Assembly (NCBI RefSeq): GCF_022601715.1
Contig: NZ_JAKVIM010000025.1
Span: 1-50,009 of the forward strand
From: Acinetobacter zhairuonensis
GTDB taxonomy: Bacteria; Pseudomonadota; Gammaproteobacteria; Pseudomonadales; Moraxellaceae
Length of the DNA stretch: 50,009 nucleotides
Reading direction: 5' to 3'
Of the stretch, positions 46,794 to 50,009 are shown one piece after another. The number at the start of each line of letters is the position of its first letter. The stretch's first letter is position 1. The translations under genes were made by a program, and so were the position numbers. Under the pieces are notes generated by a model, which saw only the letters and a list, made by a program, of their open reading frames with translations, ran no database searches and was not told where the DNA came from.

Positions 46794-48140
46794 ATGACGA
46801 CTCAAAAAATGTCTTTAGGGTTAAAAACATTAGTTTTAGCTATGGGTGTAGCAACAGCAGCGGGTACAGCACAGGCGGATACCAATACGGAAGTTGAACA
46901 ACTCCGTAAAGAAGTTCAAGAGTTGCGTGGCATGTTAGAGCAATATGCCCAGCAGCAAAAGCAAATGAATGTACAACAGCAGAATTTGCAAGCTCAAGCA
47001 GTAGCACAAACAGCCGCACCTAAACCAGCACCAGAGAAAAAAGGTCTTGGCTTTACTGTGGCCGGTTCCGAGGTGAATCTATACGGTAACGTTCGTGCAG
47101 ACGCAACCTATCAGATTGATGGTGGTCCAAACAAAGCCCATCCATATAACCAAATTAACAAAGCGGCTTTAGAAGGCAGTAAAGGCAACAGTGATATTTT
47201 TAAATCGACCTTGGCTGCAACACGTTTAGGCTTTGATTTTAAAACACCAACGCAAAGTGGTGATGTTGCAGGTAAGGTTGAAGTCGATTTCCTTGGTGCA
47301 AATGATACTTTACGTATACGTCATGCTTATTTAACTTATGCCAATTGGTTGATTGGTCAAACGTGGTCGAACTTCGCCGTGCCTGACTATATGCCTGAAA
47401 CAATCGATGCTTTAGGTTATGTGGGTGGTGCTGTTAAACGTACGCCACAAGTGCGTTATACCAGCACCTTTAGCCCACAAACTAATTTGATTTTTGCACT
47501 TGAAGATTCTAAATATAGCGATAACTCAGGGACTAATTTAGGTTCTGATCCAGATAACCAAATGCGTATTCCTGCGCTAACTGCACGCTTTAACCATAAA
47601 TTTGCAGAAAATGCAGGTATTGTTACTGCGCGTACTATGGTGGCAGACAAGCAAACTTCTGATGATGAGAAAGTGGCATGGGGTGTGGGCTTAGGGACCA
47701 AATTTAATGTGACGCCAAGTACTACCTTAAAAGCTGATTATTACCATGTCAAAGGGGATAGCAGCTTTGTATCTTGGTCTAACCCTGGCTATTCAATCAA
47801 TTCGAATGGTGATATTCAACAAAGCGAATTTGACTCAATTACTGTAGGGATTACCCAGCAGTTTAATCCGAAGTGGCGAGGCACGTTGGGTTATGGTTAT
47901 ATGACGCATGATACAGATTTAGATTATATCAATGCTTCAGCTAACCCATCTGCGTTGAACAAAGATTTATGGCAAACATGGGCAAACGTATTCTATAGCC
48001 CTATCAAACCAGTAAGTTTAGGACTTGAATATACTTACGGTGAACGTGAGACTTTCTCGGCACCTAATGCAACGACACCATTATCTAGTAAAACGGGTGA
48101 AGAAAATCGTGTAAACATGGTAGCGATTTATAATTTCTAA
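46794..48140 (+). CDS. DcaP-like outer membrane porin, copy 1
   Basis: DcaP-type porins form trimeric channels that import dicarboxylates and other negatively charged compounds in Acinetobacter. The protein starts at ATG 46794 with AGGGA seven bases upstream; an in-frame ATG at 46776 has no site. A signal peptide (LVLAMGVATAAGTAQA) is followed by a short heptad-rich coiled coil (VEQLRKEVQELRGMLEQYA), which in DcaP forms a periplasmic trimer stalk. A 16-strand-like barrel follows, ending in phenylalanine (VAIYNF). About 448 residues. It is tandem with a second copy 300 bases downstream. Confidence 0.93.
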   Translation: MTTQKMSLGLKTLVLAMGVATAAGTAQADTNTEVEQLRKEVQELRGMLEQYAQQQKQMNVQQQNLQAQAVAQTAAPKPAPEKKGLGFTVAGSEVNLYGNVRADATYQIDGGPNKAHPYNQINKAALEGSKGNSDIFKSTLAATRLGFDFKTPTQSGDVAGKVEVDFLGANDTLRIRHAYLTYANWLIGQTWSNFAVPDYMPETIDALGYVGGAVKRTPQVRYTSTFSPQTNLIFALEDSKYSDNSGTNLGSDPDNQMRIPALTARFNHKFAENAGIVTARTMVADKQTSDDEKVAWGVGLGTKFNVTPSTTLKADYYHVKGDSSFVSWSNPGYSINSNGDIQQSEFDSITVGITQQFNPKWRGTLGYGYMTHDTDLDYINASANPSALNKDLWQTWANVFYSPIKPVSLGLEYTYGERETFSAPNATTPLSSKTGEENRVNMVAIYNF

Positions 48141-48157
48141 AATATATTGTGTTGTTG

Positions 48158-48186
48158 AAAAAAAGAGGCGTATGCCTCTTTTTTTT
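48158..48186 (+). terminator. Terminator after DcaP-like copy 1
   Basis: AAAGAGGC / GCCTCTTT stem with loop GTAT, bordered by A's and eight T's. Confidence 0.9.
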
Positions 48187-48448
48187 ATTTATTTTTACAA
48201 GAAGTTAGCATAATAGATAAGCAAAACCGTCGTGTTTAGAAACGAAGTGAATAGATTAAATTAGAATCAATTAAAACAGAGTTTATAAAAAATAATAAAA
48301 CTTTTGAGCAAAAGGCAGCATAATGTTGCGCTTTCATTTCAACAGTTATTAATTGAGAAATTGATATTATCGTATGGGTTTATTTGTTCACCCGAGACAA
48401 ATAGATCTTGATAAACATGCAAAATAGCAAAGGAACAAGGAGTTTGGA
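48187..48448. other. Gap between the two DcaP-like genes
   Basis: About 260 AT-rich bases. No gene seen. It ends with AAGGAG six bases before the second porin; a separate promoter is expected because of the terminator, but I see no strong box. Confidence 0.5.
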
Positions 48449-49780
48449 ATGAGTTTACCCCTCATGAAGAAGCCTGCGATTCGGCAAAGTGTGGCAATTA
48501 CCATTGCAACTTTGATGATGACAGCGACTCACGCGGCATCTGCTGAGCAAGAGGAAATTGCACAATTAAGAGCTGAAGTTGAAGCACTAAAAGCTTTGAT
48601 TCAACAGAATTTTCCACAACTACAACAAACATCCGTGGTAGCGAATTCGACACCGCTTACCACCACGTCACCAACCGTTGAGAAAACGACAGTAGTTCCT
48701 GCTGTGACAGCAGCCAATACTGAACAATCATCGCCTTTGCAGTTTAAAACTGCGGGCGGTTCAGAAGTCAAATTATATGGATTTATCCGCGGCGATGCGT
48801 CTTATCAAGTTGAAGGTGGCAATGCTATTTTCAACCGCATTAATGCAGTGTCATTAGGTAATGACCCAAATAAAAATAAAACAGAAGATCGTTTTTATAG
48901 TACCGCGACTACAACCCGTTTAGGCTTAGATTTTAAAGCACCGATTGAAGGTCAAGAGCTTGGTGCTAAAGTCGAAGTAGATTTTCGTGGTAGCAATGAC
49001 TCACTACGTATCCGTCATGCCTACTTCACCTTAAATCGCTGGCTCTTTGGTCAAACCACATCAAATTTTTTAGCGACTGATTTACAACCAGAAATGCTAG
49101 ATTTCAACTCGCCTTTAGGTATCGGTACATTCCGTACACCAATGGTGCGTTATAGCGATAAATTAAGTGCAGATACATCCTATTTTTTAGGTCTGGAAAA
49201 AGGGCGTGACGACAATCGCTTTCCCGCACTAACCGCGAAGTTGAAACAGAATTTTGCCGAGGGTAAAGGGACATCATCTCTACGTGTATTGGCACAGGAG
49301 TTACGGGTAACCGAAGCGGATAATGAAACTGCCTTTAGTTGGGGCTTGGGTTTAGGTGCAAGCTATAAAGTTACAGATCAGCTTCGAGTACTGGGGGATT
49401 ACTCCCATGTCAAAGGGGATGATAAATTCCTGCTCTATACCAATACGGCTTACAATGTTGGACCTGAAACGACAGATCTTAATCTAAATGAATTCGATGC
49501 CTTAACTGTAGGTACGACGTATCAATTTAATCCTAAAGTACGCGGTACTTTGGGCTATGGATTGATGTTGGCAAATGACAGTAATGATTTTGCTGATTAT
49601 TTGGCTTCGACAGATACCTTACAGAACAAAACCTTACAACAAGGTTGGCTGAATGTGATGTACAGCCCAGTGACTCCTGTCACGCTTGGGGTGGAATATA
49701 TTTATGGTGAGCGTGAAACTTTCTCTGGGGTAAAAGGGAAAGATAATCGCGTAGGTGCAATGGCACGCTACAACTTCTAA
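48449..49780 (+). CDS. DcaP-like outer membrane porin, copy 2
   Basis: A 443-residue paralogue of the preceding gene. Signal peptide ending ATHAASA, coiled-coil EEIAQLRAEVEALKALIQQN, a Thr/Pro/Val-rich linker of about 50 residues, then the barrel. Shared blocks with copy 1 include TRLGLDFKAP, VEVDFRGSNDSLRIRHAY and the closing YGERETFSG...RYNF. Sequence between the blocks differs strongly, so the two probably have different substrates. AAGGAG six bases upstream of the ATG. A gltS-like gene follows in the same direction. Confidence 0.93.
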   Translation: MSLPLMKKPAIRQSVAITIATLMMTATHAASAEQEEIAQLRAEVEALKALIQQNFPQLQQTSVVANSTPLTTTSPTVEKTTVVPAVTAANTEQSSPLQFKTAGGSEVKLYGFIRGDASYQVEGGNAIFNRINAVSLGNDPNKNKTEDRFYSTATTTRLGLDFKAPIEGQELGAKVEVDFRGSNDSLRIRHAYFTLNRWLFGQTTSNFLATDLQPEMLDFNSPLGIGTFRTPMVRYSDKLSADTSYFLGLEKGRDDNRFPALTAKLKQNFAEGKGTSSLRVLAQELRVTEADNETAFSWGLGLGASYKVTDQLRVLGDYSHVKGDDKFLLYTNTAYNVGPETTDLNLNEFDALTVGTTYQFNPKVRGTLGYGLMLANDSNDFADYLASTDTLQNKTLQQGWLNVMYSPVTPVTLGVEYIYGERETFSGVKGKDNRVGAMARYNF

Positions 49781-49885
49781 ATTCTCTTGCTCAAAAGTTA
49801 AGTTTGCAAGCATATATAGCGTACAGAGTGTTTCACTGTTTGTACAAATTGCCGCTTGTAGCTTTTCATACTTAGAGCGTTATTA

Positions 49886-49909
49886 TTTATCTGTATAACA
49901 ACAGATAAA
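49886..49909 (+). promoter_or_regulatory. Inverted repeat just upstream of the gltS-like gene
   Basis: TTTATCTGT (49886-49894) and ACAGATAAA (49901-49909) with six bases between, 17 bases before the ATG. It could be an operator or an mRNA hairpin affecting translation. Confidence 0.45.
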
Positions 49910-49926
49910 ATTGACGGACAAGAATT

Positions 49927-50009
49927 ATGGCACTTACTTTTAATGCGTTTTATACGCTGATTGCAGCAGTTATTGTATTGTTGTTGGGTCGATTCCTTGT
50001 GAATCATAT
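49927..50009 (+). CDS. gltS: Sodium/glutamate symporter, N-terminal fragment cut by the window end
   Basis: Only the first 27 codons are present. MALTFNAFYTLIAAVIVLLL continuing GRFLVNH closely follows the pattern of the E. coli GltS N-terminus (hydrophobic helix, then LLLGR and a basic/valine segment). GltS imports glutamate with sodium across the inner membrane. The identity rests on a short stretch. It lies 146 bases after a DcaP-like porin, so outer and inner membrane uptake of the same acidic compound is possible. Confidence 0.6.
   Translation, partial: MALTFNAFYTLIAAVIVLLLGRFLVNH

Noticed and set aside
49798..50007. Minus-strand open frame at the window end
   Set aside because: It opposes the gltS-like start and has no coding features.

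Overview
The window looks like a stretch of chromosome from an Acinetobacter-type gammaproteobacterium (Moraxellaceae). The evidence is low-GC DNA with AT-rich gaps, two DcaP-type porins, the gene order tRNA-Gln / ispE / lolB / TPR gene / hemA, and the block gltA - sdhCDAB - sucAB - lpd - sucCD. I see no insertion sequence, phage gene, integrase or CRISPR array. Most of the window is ordinary core genome; the less ordinary parts are the gaps and a few accessory clusters.

Region 1 (1-12.4 kb) is housekeeping. It holds tRNA-Gln, ispE (isoprenoid precursors), lolB (lipoprotein delivery to the outer membrane), a large TPR protein, hemA (haem), dnaG (primase), bamD (outer-membrane protein assembly), rluD (23S rRNA pseudouridines), pgeF, a flavodoxin-fold protein, smpB (tmRNA partner), coaD (CoA synthesis), a YfhL-type ferredoxin, the RNase P RNA and the first tRNA-Met. 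Region 2 (12.2-14.2 kb) has two elongator tRNA-Met genes with the same promoter layout. They flank an RDD-family membrane protein and a gene-poor AT-rich stretch, which hides a reading frame for a 39-residue lipoprotein that lacks a normal start codon.

Region 3 (14.3-20.3 kb) holds glutamine-dependent nadE, a small protein with an HExxH motif, and an apparent three-gene operon of metal-dependent hydrolase, short-chain dehydrogenase and flavin monooxygenase. A nested pair of inverted repeats precedes the operon. Region 4 (20.4-34.6 kb) is the TCA-cycle block: gltA points left, and sdhCDAB, sucAB, lpd and sucCD point right. Together they encode citrate synthase, succinate dehydrogenase, 2-oxoglutarate dehydrogenase and succinyl-CoA synthetase. 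Several untranslated leaders and gaps here contain strong or competing hairpins.

Region 5 (34.7-39.3 kb) is a possible amine-oxidation cassette: a LuxR-type regulator, a periplasmic copper amine oxidase, a TorF-type outer-membrane protein and a small exported protein of unknown function. Region 6 (39.3-50 kb) holds a double-domain VOC protein, a YqiJ/YqiK (flotillin) pair, trpS, a DUF808 membrane protein, a YpfJ-type zinc peptidase, two tandem DcaP-like porins and the first 83 bases of a gene resembling gltS. All calls come from reading the sequence; no database search was run.
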